Assembly (NCBI RefSeq): GCF_014155765.1
Contig: NZ_SCKT01000003.1
Span: 627,093 to 691,092, forward strand
DNA length: 64,000 bases
Source: Pantoea dispersa
Lineage (GTDB): Bacteria > Pseudomonadota > Gammaproteobacteria > Enterobacterales > Enterobacteriaceae
Reading direction: 5' to 3'
The notes under the pieces are model-generated. The model searched no databases and was not told where the DNA came from. It worked only from the letters and a program-made list of their open reading frames with translations. The translations under genes were made by a program, and so were the position numbers. Below, piece after piece: positions 37,602 to 49,246 of this stretch (position 1 is the first letter of the stretch; each line of letters starts with the position of its first letter).

Positions 37602-38390
37602 TCAACGGGCAGGGGAAAGTTCTGATACAAACTGCGCGAGTAAATCAAAGACTTCACCGAACAGATGTTCACAGAAAGGTGCAAGCAACGGCATCATCAT
37701 ACCCAGACTCAGGATCCCTACCGTTAAGGTGATTGGGAAGCCGATGGCGAAAACCGACAGCTGAGGTGAAACGCGGTTTAACAAACCTAGTGCCAGGTTT
37801 AGCGTGAGGAGCAGAATTATTAAGGGTAGCGCTAACATCATGCCATTAAGGAAAATTAAGCTGGCGGCTTTGGTCAGCGCCATGAAGGCGTTGGCGTTGA
37901 GTGGCTGATCGTTAATCGGCAATGTGTGAAAACTGTCCACCAGTAACGAGATCAACCACAGGTGACCGTTGAAGGTCAGGAACAGCAGCATCGCCAGCAT
38001 GTCGAGAAAACGGGCCAGCAGCGGCATGTTGATCCGGCTGTTCGGGTCGAGCAGGGTGGCAAAAGAGAGACCCATCTGCAGACCAATCATCTCACCGGCC
38101 AGACGCACGGCAGAAAAAGCGAGCTGCATGGTCAGACCAATCCCCACGCCAATCAGCAACTGCTGCACCAGCATCCAGAAGCCCGCCGGAGTAAACAGCG
38201 TCACTTCGACCGGCGGCAGCAGCGGCATCAGAATCCAGGTGGTGACTACCGCCAGTCCAATTTTGACCCGTTTCGGAATCGAACGTTCATTCAGCAGCGG
38301 CGCGCTGGCAAACAGCGCCAGCAAACGCACCATCGGCCAGAAGAATTGCGCCACCCAGTGCACCAGCTGGCTGCTGTCGAGGGTGACCAT
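37602..38390 (-). CDS. fliR: Flagellar export apparatus protein FliR
   Basis: 262 residues (E. coli 261). The frame is open to 38459, but ATG 38390 ([20 protein letters not shown]) overlaps the fliQ stop as TAATG and fits the family length. Six hydrophobic segments; conserved [16 protein letters not shown] and FPITLTVG. Part of the FliPQR export gate in the inner membrane. Last gene of the fliF-R operon. Confidence 0.95.
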   Translation of the reverse strand: MVTLDSSQLVHWVAQFFWPMVRLLALFASAPLLNERSIPKRVKIGLAVVTTWILMPLLPPVEVTLFTPAGFWMLVQQLLIGVGIGLTMQLAFSAVRLAGEMIGLQMGLSFATLLDPNSRINMPLLARFLDMLAMLLFLTFNGHLWLISLLVDSFHTLPINDQPLNANAFMALTKAASLIFLNGMMLALPLIILLLTLNLALGLLNRVSPQLSVFAIGFPITLTVGILSLGMMMPLLAPFCEHLFGEVFDLLAQFVSELSPAR

Positions 38391-38659
38391 TAGCCGATGA
38401 TATAAGGCAGGTTGCTGAACAGGGTACGGATGTAGTCCAGCATCAGGTTGAGCATCCACGGTCCGGCCACCACGGCGGTGGCCGCAACGGCAAGAATTTT
38501 CGGGATAAACGACAGTGTTTGTTCGTTAATCTGCGTTGCCGCCTGCAGAATACTGATCAGCAAACCGCTCACCATCGCCACCAGCAGCAGCGGAGCGGCC
38601 ATCATCAGGGCGATACGCATCGCTTCCTGGCCCATTACCATTACCGATTCCGGTGTCAT
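38390..38659 (-). CDS. fliQ: Flagellar export apparatus protein FliQ
   Basis: 89 residues, the E. coli length. [20 protein letters not shown], two membrane helices, conserved [24 protein letters not shown]. Overlaps fliR by one base; 41 bp separates it from fliP. Confidence 0.97.
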   Translation of the reverse strand: MTPESVMVMGQEAMRIALMMAAPLLLVAMVSGLLISILQAATQINEQTLSFIPKILAVAATAVVAGPWMLNLMLDYIRTLFSNLPYIIG

Positions 38660-38700
38660 GTTGCGCTCCTGTCGAGAGAAAGGTGAGGGCGGAAAGCCAC

Positions 38701-39438
38701 TCAGGAGTAAAAACTTTGCGCCAGCGATCCCACCAGCAGCTGCCAGCCATCCACCAGCACGAACAGCATCAGCTTAAACGGCAGCGAAATCGTGGCCGGC
38801 GGCACCATCATCATTCCCAGCGCCATCAGTACGCTGGCGACCACCAGGTCGATGATCAGAAACGGAATAAAGACGGTGAAACCAATCTGGAAAGCGGTTT
38901 TCAGCTCACTGGTGACATAGGCGGGCAGCAGAATGCGCATCGGCACCGCTTCCGGACCCTGAATCGGCGCGCTGTTGGCGAGACGGGCGAACAGGGCCAG
39001 GTCGGCTTCGCGCGTCTGGCGCAGCATGAACTCACGCAGCGGCTGGGCACCTTTGTCGATCGCCACGTCCATGCTGATTTTGTCCTGGCTGAACGGCAGA
39101 TAGGCATCGGTGTAAATCTTGTCGAAGGTCGGCGCCATGATAAAGAAGGTCAGAAACAGCGCGAGACCCAGCATCACCTGATTCGGCGGCGCGGATGGCG
39201 TGCCCAGGGCGTTACGCAGCAGACCAAACACAATAATGATGCGGGTGAAGCTGGTCATCATCAGCAACACCGCCGGAATAAAGGTCAGCGAGGTAATGAA
39301 GACCAGCGTTTGCACCGGCAGCGACCAGCTCTGGCCGCCATTGGCCAGCGGCTGGCTGATCAAACCCGGCAGCTGCGCATGGGCAGCCGGTGCCAGCAGC
39401 ATCAGCAGCGGCAGAAGAGGGAGCAATCGACGCATCAT
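38701..39438 (-). CDS. fliP: Flagellar export apparatus protein FliP
   Basis: 245 residues (E. coli 245) with a cleavable signal peptide ([14 protein letters not shown]), as known for enteric FliP. Conserved [33 protein letters not shown] and [20 protein letters not shown]. The start overlaps the fliO stop by four bases. Confidence 0.97.
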   Translation of the reverse strand: MMRRLLPLLPLLMLLAPAAHAQLPGLISQPLANGGQSWSLPVQTLVFITSLTFIPAVLLMMTSFTRIIIVFGLLRNALGTPSAPPNQVMLGLALFLTFFIMAPTFDKIYTDAYLPFSQDKISMDVAIDKGAQPLREFMLRQTREADLALFARLANSAPIQGPEAVPMRILLPAYVTSELKTAFQIGFTVFIPFLIIDLVVASVLMALGMMMVPPATISLPFKLMLFVLVDGWQLLVGSLAQSFYS

Positions 39439-39830
39439 TGGGGTTTTCCGGGACGTTTAATCAGGTTCTGAAACAGCTGACGAAAATCCTGCGGCGCCGC
39501 GCTGACGGGCAGGGATGCTTCCGGTGGCAGCGGCGGCAGCGAGTGCAGATGCGTGATCTGCTGAGCGGTGACGCCCAGCACTAAACGCGCATCGGCGGTA
39601 TCAACAATCACCACCCGCTCCTGACGGCCAACCTGCACGCTGGCGCTGACTTTCAGCGCCTGGCCACTCACCGCTTTCGGCGCAAAGCCGAGGCGTTTTG
39701 CCAGCCAGCCGCAGGCCAGAATCAGCAGCACGATCACCGCCAGCACGCTGCTGACTTGCCCAACGACCGAACTGGTGGACACCACCGGCTGGGCGTGAGC
39801 GGGCTGAACGGTTTGCGCGTTTTTTAACAT
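39435..39830 (-). CDS. fliO: Flagellar protein FliO
   Basis: 131 residues. One membrane helix near 25-45 ([23 protein letters not shown]), followed by a cytoplasmic domain with [24 protein letters not shown]. Assists assembly of the FliPQR gate. Start two bases after the fliN stop. Confidence 0.94.
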   Translation of the reverse strand: MLKNAQTVQPAHAQPVVSTSSVVGQVSSVLAVIVLLILACGWLAKRLGFAPKAVSGQALKVSASVQVGRQERVVIVDTADARLVLGVTAQQITHLHSLPPLPPEASLPVSAAPQDFRQLFQNLIKRPGKPQ

Positions 39831-39832
39831 GA

Positions 39833-40243
39833 TTAGCGGCTCAGACGACGCATACGTTCGGACGGGGTAATAATGTCGGTGATGCGCACGCCATATTTGT
39901 CGTTCACCACCACCACTTCACCCTGGGCGATCAGATAGCCGTTAATCAGGATGTCCAGCGGCTCGCCGGCCAGGCCGTCAAGCGCCACCACCGAACCCTG
40001 CGTCAGGCGCAGCAGCTCTTTGATGGTCATCTTGGTACGGCCCAGTTCCACGGTCAGTTTGACCGGGATATCCATGATCAGATCGATGTCCTGCAGCGAG
40101 CCGCTGGCGGCGCTGGCCTCAAGCGACTTAAATACGTTATCGCCTGGCTCCGCCGCACTGCTGGTCGCCGCCTGCTCGTTCATCGCTTCAGCCCACAGAT
40201 CGTCCGCAGAGATATCATCGGACGGTTTTTTGCTGTCACTCAT
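39833..40243 (-). CDS. fliN: Flagellar switch protein FliN
   Basis: 136 residues (E. coli 137) from ATG 40243 (MSDSKKPSDDISADDLW). C-terminal SpoA domain: IMDIPVKLTVELGRTKMTI and VNDKYGVRITDII. C-ring component. The start overlaps fliM by eight bases. Confidence 0.97.
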   Translation of the reverse strand: MSDSKKPSDDISADDLWAEAMNEQAATSSAAEPGDNVFKSLEASAASGSLQDIDLIMDIPVKLTVELGRTKMTIKELLRLTQGSVVALDGLAGEPLDILINGYLIAQGEVVVVNDKYGVRITDIITPSERMRRLSR

Positions 40244-41243
40244 TGGGCTGTTCCTCATTCAGCGAATTCAAAATCGGGTTAATCAGATGTTCTACACGCA
40301 GCGCATACTGGCCGTTGAGCGTGCCATACTGGCTCGTCAGTACCGGTACGCCGTCGACGTGGGCAATGATGCGGTCCGGCTTCTCAATGGGCAGGACGTC
40401 ACCAGGTTTCAGTTGCAAAATACGTGACAGACGCAGCGACGTTTCAGCGAAGTGGGCAATCAGCTCCAGCTCCGAGTGCTGCACCTGTTTCACCAGATTG
40501 TCGCGCCAGTGGTTATCTTCCTGACGCGAGTTCTCCAGCGGTGGATTGACCAGAAGCTCGCGCAGCGGCTCAATCATCGAAAACGGAATACAGATATTGA
40601 ACTCACCCACCAGGTTGCCAATCTCCACCTGGAACGGCGTGTTGACCACGATATCGTTCGGCGAGGTGGTGATGTTGGTGAACTTCACCTGCATTTCAGA
40701 ACGCACATATTCCACTTCCAGCGGATAAATGGCTTTCCATGCGTCGCTGTAGCCTTCCAGCGCCAGCTTGAGCATGCGGCGAATCACGCGCTGCTCGGTG
40801 TGGGTGAACTCACGGCCTTCCACTTTGGTCGGAAAACGACCGTCGCCGCCAAACAGGTTATCCACGGCGATAAACACCAGGCTCGGCGAGAACACCACCA
40901 GCGCAGTCCCCCGCAGCGGCTGCAGGTGAATCAGGTTCAGGTTGGTTGGCACCGGCAGGTTGCGGGCAAACTCATGGTACGGCTGAATCTTGATTGCCCC
41001 AACGCTGATATCCGGGCTGCGGCGCAGCAGGTTGAACAGCGCCATACGGAAATGACGGGCAAAACGCTCATTGATGATCTCCAGCGCCTGCAGACGCTCG
41101 CGCACCACGCGACGCTGGGTATTGGGATCATAGGGGCGGATATCGCCATCGGCCCCTTTGGAACTGTTCTCTACTTCCGCACTGTCACTGTCGCCATTGA
41201 GCAGCGCGTCAATCTCAGCCTGGGAGAGAATGCTATCGCCCAT
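40236..41243 (-). CDS. fliM: Flagellar switch protein FliM
   Basis: 335 residues (E. coli 334). N-terminal CheY-P-binding peptide MGDSILSQAEIDALLNGDS, middle domain with HLQPLRGTALVVFSPSLVF and NLFGGDGRFPTKVEGREFT, C-terminal SpoA domain. C-ring rotor component that receives the chemotaxis signal. Confidence 0.98.
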   Translation of the reverse strand: MGDSILSQAEIDALLNGDSDSAEVENSSKGADGDIRPYDPNTQRRVVRERLQALEIINERFARHFRMALFNLLRRSPDISVGAIKIQPYHEFARNLPVPTNLNLIHLQPLRGTALVVFSPSLVFIAVDNLFGGDGRFPTKVEGREFTHTEQRVIRRMLKLALEGYSDAWKAIYPLEVEYVRSEMQVKFTNITTSPNDIVVNTPFQVEIGNLVGEFNICIPFSMIEPLRELLVNPPLENSRQEDNHWRDNLVKQVQHSELELIAHFAETSLRLSRILQLKPGDVLPIEKPDRIIAHVDGVPVLTSQYGTLNGQYALRVEHLINPILNSLNEEQPNE

Positions 41244-41247
41244 TAAG

Positions 41248-41733
41248 TCACCTCAAAATGAAGGCGGTAAACAGCACGTCACTGACTACCTGCGCAGGTT
41301 GACCTTTTACCAGCGGTGGCGCCAGCACCTGTTTGATCTGTTCAACCAGGGCCTGTTTGCCTTGCTCGGTTGCCAGCGCGCTGGCGCTCTGACGTGAAAG
41401 CAGCAGCAGCAAACGGCTGCGCACCTCAGGCAGGTAGTCATTCAGCCGACGACGGGTATCCTCATCCGGCAGACGCAGGGTAAAGCCTACGTACAGCACG
41501 CGATCGGGATCGTTATCGGGATTGACCAGGTTAACCGTAAACGTATCCATTGCAAAAAATACCGGGGCGGGCGGCGGCTCCACTTTGGCAGCCTCCGGCT
41601 TGTCACCCTCGTGTTTATTCATCATTCGCCAGACTGCATAGCCTGCCACGCTGCAAGCGGCCAGCGTTACAATCAGTAACACCGGAATTAGTAATGAACG
41701 TTTGCGGCCTTTAGCTTTCGCGTTATCAGACAT
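41248..41733 (-). CDS. fliL: Flagellar protein FliL
   Basis: 161 residues (E. coli 154). Short basic cytoplasmic start ([15 protein letters not shown]), one TM helix, periplasmic domain with [20 protein letters not shown] and [20 protein letters not shown]. Stator-associated. Four bases before fliM. Confidence 0.96.
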   Translation of the reverse strand: MSDNAKAKGRKRSLLIPVLLIVTLAACSVAGYAVWRMMNKHEGDKPEAAKVEPPPAPVFFAMDTFTVNLVNPDNDPDRVLYVGFTLRLPDEDTRRRLNDYLPEVRSRLLLLLSRQSASALATEQGKQALVEQIKQVLAPPLVKGQPAQVVSDVLFTAFILR

Positions 41734-41792
41734 GTTTGCAGTTACTTCCTGTGAATTATGGGCAAGCCTCTCGGCTTACCTGGACAGATTAT

Positions 41793-41832
41793 CCCGCGTC
41801 TTAAGTCAAACAATGGGAAGAAAAGACGCGGG
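41793..41832. repeat. Inverted repeat in the fliK-fliL gap
   Basis: CCCGCGTCTT (41793-41802) and AAGACGCGGG (41823-41832) with a 20-base loop, inside the only sizeable gap (130 bp) of the operon. No T-run on the minus strand, so more likely an RNA processing or stability element than a terminator. Confidence 0.4.
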
Positions 41833-41863
41833 TTTTACGCTTACCTTCAGCGTTTAGTCGCTG

Positions 41864-43129
41864 TCAGGCAAAGATATCGACAGCGCCGTTGCCGGTCGCG
41901 CGCGCCTGGAGGGCTGCCGGGACGGCAATAGGCGTTATCTCGTTGTCACTGTCCTGGGAGAGGGTAAAGCTGCCGTACTGGCCGTCGCGACGTCCTTCCT
42001 GCTGGCCCTGATAACTCTGGCCCTGTGCGAAGGCGTCGCTGTTGACGTTACTCTGTCCCAGGTTAATACCGCTCTCCGCCAGCGCCGTACGCAGCTGTGG
42101 GAGCGCCGCTTCCAGCGCGGCCCTCACATGGCTGTGGCTGGAAACCATTGTTAACTGTGCCTGATCTTTATCCAGCGTCAGGCTGATCTGTATCGCGCCG
42201 AGGTCTTCCGGATGCAGACGTAACTCGGCGTTCTGCTGGCCGTTACGGCTGAACATCACAATCTGCTGGCTCAGCGCCTGCTGCCACTCATTGCTGCCCA
42301 GCTGCGCATTCAGCATCGGCGTGGAGGGCGCGCTGCTGGTGCTGGCCGTGGTGCTGACCAGCGGACTGGTACTGCTCAGCGGGCTGCTGATGACCGGCGC
42401 GCTGCTGTCATGGCTGCTGACCATCTCGCGCCGCTCTTCCGGTTTGCTCAGCGTGCTCAGCACCTGCTGAAAACTCTCATCCAGCGTCATACCGCTGTTG
42501 CTGGCCGGCGTGCCGCTGGCGGCCGCGCTCTGCACCGGGCTATGGCTGACGCCGGTCAGGCTGGTCAGCGCATCGCTGCCTTTCGATGGCTGGCCATCCG
42601 GCTTCGCCTGTTCCTCTTTCAGCGCACTTTGCAGCGAACTGTTAAGTAACGCAGCGTTTAAGCTGGTGCGCGCCTCACCCCGGGTTTCCAGCGCGGTGCT
42701 GTTATCCGCTGGCGGGCTGCTGCGGTTTTCGACCACCGCTGGCAACATAGCAAACAGCGCCTGCACATTCTGTAAGTCGCTGGCAGTTAACGAACTTGCT
42801 GCGCGCTTGTCATTATCATCGGCTGATTTCAGTCCGGCTTTAGTGTTTTCCGGCTGTAAAAGTGCGTTTAACGCCTCTGGTTTGTCCAGTGCCTGCAGCA
42901 GGGCGCTTAATGACGCTTTTGTGACGTTTTTCGCGTCAATTTCTGCCGCCAGATCAGCGGATTGCGCGCCATTTCCCTGCTGCCTAACCAGCGTCAGCAG
43001 GCGGTTGCCCAGCTCAGTAATAAATCCCTGCGGCAGGGTGTCAGCAGCGGACAGATTGTCCACTGCCGATGAAGGTTGTGCTTTGCCGGTTTTAGCAAGC
43101 TGTGTCAGCAGTGTTGGCAGCGTGTTCAT
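41864..43129 (-). CDS. fliK: Flagellar hook-length control protein FliK
   Basis: 421 residues. Typical layout: low-complexity Ser/Thr/Ala-rich molecular ruler, then the conserved C-terminal domain [53 protein letters not shown]. Secreted during hook growth and switches export specificity through FlhB. Starts by overlapping fliJ (four bases). Confidence 0.95.
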   Translation of the reverse strand: MNTLPTLLTQLAKTGKAQPSSAVDNLSAADTLPQGFITELGNRLLTLVRQQGNGAQSADLAAEIDAKNVTKASLSALLQALDKPEALNALLQPENTKAGLKSADDNDKRAASSLTASDLQNVQALFAMLPAVVENRSSPPADNSTALETRGEARTSLNAALLNSSLQSALKEEQAKPDGQPSKGSDALTSLTGVSHSPVQSAAASGTPASNSGMTLDESFQQVLSTLSKPEERREMVSSHDSSAPVISSPLSSTSPLVSTTASTSSAPSTPMLNAQLGSNEWQQALSQQIVMFSRNGQQNAELRLHPEDLGAIQISLTLDKDQAQLTMVSSHSHVRAALEAALPQLRTALAESGINLGQSNVNSDAFAQGQSYQGQQEGRRDGQYGSFTLSQDSDNEITPIAVPAALQARATGNGAVDIFA

Positions 43130-43569
43130 TCGCCTTTCCTCAATGCGGCCCGTTGGGCAAATTCATCCATCCGTTTCTGATCGAGACGGCTTTCCTGTCG
43201 TAATGCGTTCTCTTCCGCGCGGGTAATCAGCGTCTGATAGGCATTCAGCTTCTTATGCTTTTCACGCCAGTTGCTCAGCGCCTGTTCCAGCCGCTGGTTC
43301 CACTGATTAAGCTGCTGGCGATGCTGTTCGATGGCTTTTTCCAGCGTCTGAATAAACTGGTGATAATTGCTCCAGCGCGTGCTGGCGATGCCGCCGGACA
43401 TATCCTGATTGAGCTTATTACGGTACTCATCCTGGTAATCGAGCAGCATGCTGAGCTGCTGATCGGCCTGCTGCTGACCGCGACGCATGTCGCCGAGGTG
43501 GATCACCGCCTGTTCCAGATCCTGCTCCGCCAGGTCGCGCAGCGTATCAATCGCATTGGCTGTCTTCAT
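43126..43569 (-). CDS. fliJ: Flagellar export chaperone FliJ
   Basis: 147 residues, the E. coli length. All-helical coiled coil ([40 protein letters not shown]). Stalk-like partner of the FliI ATPase ring and FlhA. Confidence 0.95.
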   Translation of the reverse strand: MKTANAIDTLRDLAEQDLEQAVIHLGDMRRGQQQADQQLSMLLDYQDEYRNKLNQDMSGGIASTRWSNYHQFIQTLEKAIEQHRQQLNQWNQRLEQALSNWREKHKKLNAYQTLITRAEENALRQESRLDQKRMDEFAQRAALRKGE

Positions 43570-43593
43570 CGCGTTACCTCAAGTCGGGCGGCG

Positions 43594-44949
43594 TTAGCCG
43601 AACATCGCCTGCAGGTGCAGACAGGCATCGTCATAATCGCTGCGTTCAAAAATGCCCTGCTGCAGGAAAGCTTCCATCTGCGGATAGAGCTTAATGGCCC
43701 GGTCCAGCATCGGATCGCTACCTGCGGCATAAGCGCCGACGCTCACCAGATCGCGGTTACGCTGAAAGCTGGAGAGCAACTGCTTGAACTGGCGCACGCG
43801 CGCATAGTGGGTTTCATCAATCAGCGAGGTCATGGCACGGCTGATCGACGCTTCAATATCAATGGCCGGATAGTGACCGGCCTCCGCCAGGCGACGCGAC
43901 AGCACGATGTGGCCGTCGAGAATAGCGCGTGCCGAGTCGGCAATCGGGTCCTGCTGGTCGTCGCCTTCGGTCAGTACGGTATAGAACGCGGTGATTGAAC
44001 CGCCGCCGTGAATGCCGTTGCCGGCGCGTTCTACCAGCGCCGGCAGCTTCGCGAACACCGATGGCGGATAGCCTTTGGTGGCCGGCGGCTCGCCGATCGC
44101 CAGCGCGATCTCACGCTGCGCCATGGCGTAGCGGGTGAGGGAGTCCATAATCAGCAGCACGTGCTGACCGCGATCGCGGAAATCTTCGGCGATGCGCGTG
44201 GCATAAGCGGCCCCCTGCATACGCAACAGCGGCGAAACGTCGGCCGGCGCGGCGATCACCACCGAGCGCGCGCGCCCTTCGGCGCCAAGAATGTTCTCGA
44301 TAAACTCTTTAACTTCGCGGCCACGTTCACCAATCAGGCCCACCACGATGACGTCGGCTTTGGTGTAACGCGCCATCATGCCGAGCAGCACCGATTTCCC
44401 CACGCCGGAGCCGGCAAACAGCCCCATACGCTGGCCGCGGCCCACGGTGAGCAGGGCGTTGATCGCCCGCACGCCGGTATCCAGCACATCGTGGATCGGC
44501 GTACGCTGCAGCGGATTGAACGGCGCGGTGATCAGCGGCGCGCGGTAGCCGGTTTCCGGCGCGGGCAGGCCATCCAGCGGTTTGCCGCTGCCGTCCAGCA
44601 CGCGGCCGAGTAGCTCCGGCCCCAGCAGCAGCTGTTTACCGCTGTGATCGCCGTGCACGCGGGCATACACGCGCGCGCCGGGCAGAATGCCATCGACCTC
44701 TTCCAGCGGCATCAGAAACAGTTTCTGGCCGTTGAAGCCGACCACTTCGCTTTCCACTTCGGTAATCGTGCCGTTGTCGTGGCGCTCAATAATGCAGGTG
44801 GCGCCCAGCGGCAGCTGCAGGCCGGTGGCTTCCAGTACCAGACCGGTGGCGCGCGTCAGGCGGCCATAGCGGCGCACCGTCTGCACCTGACTGATGCGGT
44901 CTTCAAAACTGTCGAGCGCGCCCAGCCAGCGCGAAAGGCGTGACGTCAT
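43594..44949 (-). CDS. fliI: Flagellar export ATPase FliI
   Basis: 451 residues (E. coli 457) from ATG 44949 ([18 protein letters not shown]), which overlaps the fliH stop as TGATG; the longer frame has no support. Walker [14 protein letters not shown], Walker [19 protein letters not shown], and [11 protein letters not shown]1-beta-like hexameric ATPase of type III export. Confidence 0.98.
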   Translation of the reverse strand: MTSRLSRWLGALDSFEDRISQVQTVRRYGRLTRATGLVLEATGLQLPLGATCIIERHDNGTITEVESEVVGFNGQKLFLMPLEEVDGILPGARVYARVHGDHSGKQLLLGPELLGRVLDGSGKPLDGLPAPETGYRAPLITAPFNPLQRTPIHDVLDTGVRAINALLTVGRGQRMGLFAGSGVGKSVLLGMMARYTKADVIVVGLIGERGREVKEFIENILGAEGRARSVVIAAPADVSPLLRMQGAAYATRIAEDFRDRGQHVLLIMDSLTRYAMAQREIALAIGEPPATKGYPPSVFAKLPALVERAGNGIHGGGSITAFYTVLTEGDDQQDPIADSARAILDGHIVLSRRLAEAGHYPAIDIEASISRAMTSLIDETHYARVRQFKQLLSSFQRNRDLVSVGAYAAGSDPMLDRAIKLYPQMEAFLQQGIFERSDYDDACLHLQAMFG

Positions 44950-45653
44950 CAGAATGCTCCCGGTGCCGCCAGACGGCACAGCTCCTGCCAGCGCGTGGCG
45001 ACGCTGGCATCCAGATCGCCGTCTTCGGCGCTGAGTTTACAGCCGCCGGTATGCAGCGAACTGTCGGCCAGCAAACGCCAGCCATGTAAATCGAGCGTTG
45101 GGCCCAGCGTCTGCTCAACGCGCTGCAGATCGTCCGGGTGCACGCGCAGCTGCGGTTTGCCACTGAACATTGGCTCCTGCTGAATCAGCTGCTGGATCTG
45201 GCGCAGCAGGGCGCTGCCATCCACCTGCGTTGCCTGGCCAATCACCGTGCGCGCCGCTTCCAGCGCCAGCTGCATCAGGCGCGACGCAATCACGCTATCC
45301 AGCGCTTCCAGCGTGTGATGAAACTCGGTGACCAGCTGCTGCATACGCGCCTGTAACGGAGCCTGCTGCTGCTGGGCATCGGCCAGTCCCTGCTGGAACC
45401 CGGCGTCATAGCCGTTTTGCTGCGCTTCGGCGAAGCCTTTTTGATAACCTTCGCTGTAGCCCTGCGTCTGCGCATCTTTACGCATCTGCTGCTGCAGACG
45501 TTCCAGCTGCTGCTGCTGTTCATCTTCCTCGCTCAGCACGAGGTCGCTGTCCGGCTCCTCTGCCAGCAGCAGTTCAGGCTCAGGCGGCTGCGGCGCGCCT
45601 AAATCATCAGGCTGCCAGCGCTGCCATGCACGGGCGGAAAAGGCATCAGACAT
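44949..45653 (-). CDS. fliH: Flagellar export ATPase regulator FliH
   Basis: 234 residues (E. coli 228) from ATG 45653 ([18 protein letters not shown]). Gln/Glu-rich helix, a GxxxG-type glycine repeat ([20 protein letters not shown]), and a C-terminal domain that binds FliI. Overlaps fliG by eight bases. Confidence 0.96.
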   Translation of the reverse strand: MSDAFSARAWQRWQPDDLGAPQPPEPELLLAEEPDSDLVLSEEDEQQQQLERLQQQMRKDAQTQGYSEGYQKGFAEAQQNGYDAGFQQGLADAQQQQAPLQARMQQLVTEFHHTLEALDSVIASRLMQLALEAARTVIGQATQVDGSALLRQIQQLIQQEPMFSGKPQLRVHPDDLQRVEQTLGPTLDLHGWRLLADSSLHTGGCKLSAEDGDLDASVATRWQELCRLAAPGAF

Positions 45654-46638
45654 AGGTTTCCTCGCCACCACCAATTACCATCTCGCCTGCTTCCGCCAGA
45701 CGGCGCACGATAAGCAGGATCGCTTTCTGTTCGTTCTCCACCGCGGACATACGGACCGGGCCACGGTTGGCGAGATCGTCGCGCAGGATATCGGCGGCGC
45801 GCGCCGACATGTTTTTGAGGAATTTCTCGCGCAGCGGCTGCTCGGCGCCTTTCAGGGCAATCAGCAGCTGCTCGGACTCCACTTCCTGCAGCAGACGCTG
45901 GATGCTGCGGTCGTCCACTTCCACCAGGTTTTCGAACAGGAACATCTCGTCGATAATCTTCTGTGCCAGCTCGCCATCGAAGTCGCGTACTGCTTCGATA
46001 ACCGCTTCTTCCTGCTGGGTTTTCATCAGGTTGATGATTTCCGCTGCGGTTCTTACGCCGCCCATCTTCGCGCGCTTGAGGTTGGTGCCATCCAGCAGGC
46101 CGTTGAGTACTTCGGTCAGCTCTGCCAGCGCCGCCGGCTGTACGCCGCCGAAGGTGGCGATACGCAGCATCACATCGTGGCGCAGACGCTCGTCGAACAG
46201 CGCCAGAATATCCGCCGCCTGGCCGCGCTTCAGGTGCACCAGAATGGTGGCGATAATCTGCGGGTGCTCGTCGCGGATCAGATCTGCCGCCGCCTGCGGT
46301 TCCATAAAGTTGAGGGTTTCCATGCCGCTGGTGGTTTCGCGCGTTTCGAGGATGTCCTCCAGCAGGCTGGAGGCGCGCTCTTCGCCCAGCGCCTTGATCA
46401 ACACCGAACGCAGGTAGTCGTTGGAGTTGAGGCTCAGCGCAGCAAACTGTTCGGCATCGGTTTCGAACTCGCGCAGCACTTCGGTCAGCTGCTTGTGCGA
46501 AATCTGTTTCATGCTGGCCATCGCGGCGCTGAGGTGCTGCACCTCACGCTGGTTGAGGTGTTTGAACACCTCCGCCGCACGCTCTTCGCCAATGGTCATC
46601 ATCAGAATGGCGCTCTTTTCAGTACCGGTCAGACTCAT
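45646..46638 (-). CDS. fliG: Flagellar motor switch protein FliG
   Basis: 330 residues (E. coli 331). [20 protein letters not shown] start, [20 protein letters not shown] mid-domain, and the torque-generating C-terminal helix [20 protein letters not shown] with charged residues. Rotor component. Start overlaps the fliF stop by four bases. Confidence 0.98.
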   Translation of the reverse strand: MSLTGTEKSAILMMTIGEERAAEVFKHLNQREVQHLSAAMASMKQISHKQLTEVLREFETDAEQFAALSLNSNDYLRSVLIKALGEERASSLLEDILETRETTSGMETLNFMEPQAAADLIRDEHPQIIATILVHLKRGQAADILALFDERLRHDVMLRIATFGGVQPAALAELTEVLNGLLDGTNLKRAKMGGVRTAAEIINLMKTQQEEAVIEAVRDFDGELAQKIIDEMFLFENLVEVDDRSIQRLLQEVESEQLLIALKGAEQPLREKFLKNMSARAADILRDDLANRGPVRMSAVENEQKAILLIVRRLAEAGEMVIGGGEETYV

Positions 46639-48353
46639 AGTTCGTTACTCATCCATTCGCGGATAACCAGCGCCACAACGCGCGGATCGTTTTCAGACAT
46701 ATCGCGGATGCGCTGGCTCATCACCTCGGCGCTCATGCGGTTGTTAGATTTGCGCTCCTGGTCCAGCTCGTCTTTGTTGATCTGGACGCTGTAAGCGGCT
46801 TCTTCCTCACGCGCGGCAGCACGGGCAGCGGCGGCTTCGGCGGCGGCTTTCTCGGCTTCACGCTTACGCAGCAGCTGCGGACGCACCATTTTGCGGTAGA
46901 GGATGAAGGCAACCAGTGCCACCAGCAGCCAGCGACCGGCGGTCATCAGCTGATCAAAGAACGACTGCTGCTGCCAGAAGGGCAGGTCGCCGCCGGTTGG
47001 CTCGGTGGTGTTGAACTGCGAGTTCACCACGTTGACGCTGTCGCCACGCGTTTGCGAATAGCCCATCGCTTCGCGGGTCAGATCTTCAATCTGCTTAATC
47101 TGCTGATCGTTCAGCGCCACCGCTTTGCCTTTGCCGTCATCGCGGTAGTTGACCACCACGGCGACCGACAGGCGCTGCACGTCACCGACGTTGAGTTTGG
47201 TGTGACGAATGGTGCGATCCAGCTCGTAGTTCACCGTATCGTTGCGGCTGGAGCTGCTCGGGCTGCTGCTCTGCGCGGTGCTGGTCGAGGTGCCGGCATT
47301 CTGCGCGTTGTTGTTCTGCTGGCCGTTAGCGTTGTTATTGTTCTGCTGCTGCGGGTTGGTGACCGGCGCGGTATTGGCCGGCGCAGGCTGATTCGACAGC
47401 GCACCCGGCACGCCGCCCGGATACGGGCTGCCGTTCTGATCGCTGGTGCTGGTCTGGCGTGAGCGAATCGCCGTGTTATTCGGGTTCGCATTCGGCTGAT
47501 ACTTCTCGTCCGTCTGCTCGCTGCGGTCAAAGTTAATCTGCGCGGTCACCTGCGCATGCACATTACCCTGACCGAGAATCGGATTCAGAATGGCTTCAAT
47601 GCGCTGCTGATAGCGTGCTTCCACTTCGGAGGCGTATTTCAGCTGGGCATCATTAAGATCGCGGCCTTCGCTGTCGGAGCGCGTCAGCAGGCGACCCGCC
47701 TGATCGACCACGGTCACATTGCCTGGTGGCAGACCGGCCACGCTGCTGGAGACCATGTGCTGAATCGCCTGAATCTGGCCTTCATCCAGCGCACGGCCCG
47801 GTTGCAGGTTCAGCGTTACTGAGGCAGACGGAGATTTTTGCTCGCGCACGAACAGCGTCGGTTTTGGCATCGCCAGATGCACGCGCGCGCTCTTCACCGG
47901 TCCGAGCGTTTCGATGGTGCGCGCCAGCTCACCTTCCAGCGCACGCTGGTAGTTAATCTGCTCACTGAACTGGCTGATACCAAACTTCTCTTTATCCATC
48001 AGTTCAAAGCCTACCGAACCCCCTTTCGGCAGTCCCTGCTGGGCAAGGCGCAGACGCAGCTCATGCACTTTATCGGCGGGCACCATCAGGGCGCCGCCGT
48101 TTTCAGCGAACTGGTAAGGGATGTTCATCTGGGTGAGCTGGGTAACAATCGCGCCGCCATCCTCATCAGAGAGGTTGTTATAGAGAACGCGATAGTCGGG
48201 CGCTTTGGCCCACAGCACCAGCGCCAGAACCACGGCGATAGCGGCCGCGGCAGCAACGATTAATGGAATACGCGGATTTGCGCGCAGGCGGGCGAGAAGG
48301 TCATTAAAGCCTTTCTTTGCTGTATCCTGTGTGGCGGCTGCACTCGCATTCAT
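46635..48353 (-). CDS. fliF: Flagellar MS-ring protein FliF
   Basis: 572 residues (E. coli 552) from ATG 48353. Two TM helices (near 25-45 and 450-470), periplasmic ring-building motifs with [16 protein letters not shown] and [15 protein letters not shown], and a C-terminal FliG-binding tail ending [13 protein letters not shown]. The extra length is an Asn/Gln/Ser-rich low-complexity linker around 320-370. First gene of the fliFGHIJKLMNOPQR operon, divergent from fliE. Confidence 0.97.
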   Translation of the reverse strand: MNASAAATQDTAKKGFNDLLARLRANPRIPLIVAAAAAIAVVLALVLWAKAPDYRVLYNNLSDEDGGAIVTQLTQMNIPYQFAENGGALMVPADKVHELRLRLAQQGLPKGGSVGFELMDKEKFGISQFSEQINYQRALEGELARTIETLGPVKSARVHLAMPKPTLFVREQKSPSASVTLNLQPGRALDEGQIQAIQHMVSSSVAGLPPGNVTVVDQAGRLLTRSDSEGRDLNDAQLKYASEVEARYQQRIEAILNPILGQGNVHAQVTAQINFDRSEQTDEKYQPNANPNNTAIRSRQTSTSDQNGSPYPGGVPGALSNQPAPANTAPVTNPQQQNNNNANGQQNNNAQNAGTSTSTAQSSSPSSSSRNDTVNYELDRTIRHTKLNVGDVQRLSVAVVVNYRDDGKGKAVALNDQQIKQIEDLTREAMGYSQTRGDSVNVVNSQFNTTEPTGGDLPFWQQQSFFDQLMTAGRWLLVALVAFILYRKMVRPQLLRKREAEKAAAEAAAARAAAREEEAAYSVQINKDELDQERKSNNRMSAEVMSQRIRDMSENDPRVVALVIREWMSNEL

Positions 48354-48630
48354 GACCAATTCCTGCCTGACATAATTGACCGGGTGTATGTAGGTGACAA
48401 AACTGACTCCCTGATACGCATCCCCGCCCGTTGATGCCGTGTAGCTGGCCGACGGGGTAGGGGAAAAAATGAAATTCCAATCTAATGCCTGGCATTATTT
48501 GATGAATCGTGTCACTTCGATGGCTGGATAAGCCGGGTTTTTTGCAGTCATTTAGCGCCTTTGTCCTATTGACAGTGTGTTAACTTTTCCTCCGTGAAAA
48601 AAAGAACCCTTCATCTATGAGGTACAGGCA
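48354..48630. promoter_or_regulatory. Divergent fliF/fliE class II promoter region
   Basis: 277 bp between divergent flagellar genes, expected to hold FlhDC-activated promoters. I see TTGACA at 48571 and several AT-rich words but cannot assign FlhDC boxes confidently. Confidence 0.5.
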
Positions 48631-48942
48631 ATGTCAATTCAGGCAATTGATGGCGTACTGCAGCAGCTGCAGCTGACGTCACTGCAGGCCAGTGGCAAAC
48701 CGACCGAGTCCGCCAGTCAGCTCGATTTTGGTGCCACCATGAAAGCCGCGCTGGATAAAATCAGCGCCACCCAGACCGCTGCGCGCAGTCAGGCGCAGGA
48801 TTTTGAGCTGGGTAAACCGGGCATCCAGTTGAATGATGTGATGGTCGATCTGCAGAAATCGTCGATTTCGATGCAGATGGGGATTCAGGTGCGTAACAAG
48901 CTGGTGAATGCCTACAGCGAGATCATGAGCATGCAGGTCTAG
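48631..48942 (+). CDS. fliE: Flagellar hook-basal body protein FliE
   Basis: 103 residues (E. coli 104). Starts [20 protein letters not shown] and ends [19 protein letters not shown], the conserved C-terminal helix that joins MS ring and rod. Monocistronic, with its own terminator. Confidence 0.97.
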   Translation: MSIQAIDGVLQQLQLTSLQASGKPTESASQLDFGATMKAALDKISATQTAARSQAQDFELGKPGIQLNDVMVDLQKSSISMQMGIQVRNKLVNAYSEIMSMQV

Positions 48943-48956
48943 CGGCGCGCAATAAA

Positions 48957-48979
48957 AAACCGCCTGAGAGAGGCGGTTT
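48957..48979 (+). terminator. fliE terminator
   Basis: AAACCGCCT / AGGCGGTTT stem, GAGAG loop. The A-run on the left would also serve a minus-strand transcript from the small gene at 49161. Confidence 0.8.
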
Positions 48980-48987
48980 CGTCAGGG

Positions 48988-49161
48988 TCAGGGCAGTGAC
49001 AGTTTTTCGCTGATCGCCCTGTAGCCCTGTTCAGCGAAGCGTTGCTTGCTGATGGCATCGTTTTTGGTGGGTTCGAACCAGGCACCTTCTCCACTGGTTG
49101 AGAAAAACCAGACTTCTGGCTGTTCTGCGCCGCGCTGCACCCAATAAAATCCTTCCTGCAT
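48988..49161 (-). CDS. YW-PEVW small protein, paralog 1
   Basis: 57 residues. Start ATG 49161 chosen because GGAGG lies eight bases upstream (two bases from the ATG at 49167). MQEGFYWVQRGAEQPEVWFF, then GAWFEP, ending ISEKLSLP. Shares G(F/Y)YW(V/I)...PEVW...W(F)xP and an (I/L)S.KL-like tail with the proteins at 49247-49432 and 50845-51066. Aromatic-rich, compact, no signal peptide. Family and role not recognised. Confidence 0.65.
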   Translation of the reverse strand: MQEGFYWVQRGAEQPEVWFFSTSGEGAWFEPTKNDAISKQRFAEQGYRAISEKLSLP

Positions 49162-49246
49162 TATCATGTCCTCCTCACAGGAATATAGTTCAGCTACGCT
49201 GCGCTTAACAGCGTAACTGACAATATTCTCACCTGCAGACGAAAAC

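Noticed and set aside
41793-41832. fliK-fliL inverted repeat as a transcription terminator
   Set aside because: The loop is 20 bases and there is no U-tract on the transcribed strand; the operon continues through fliR.
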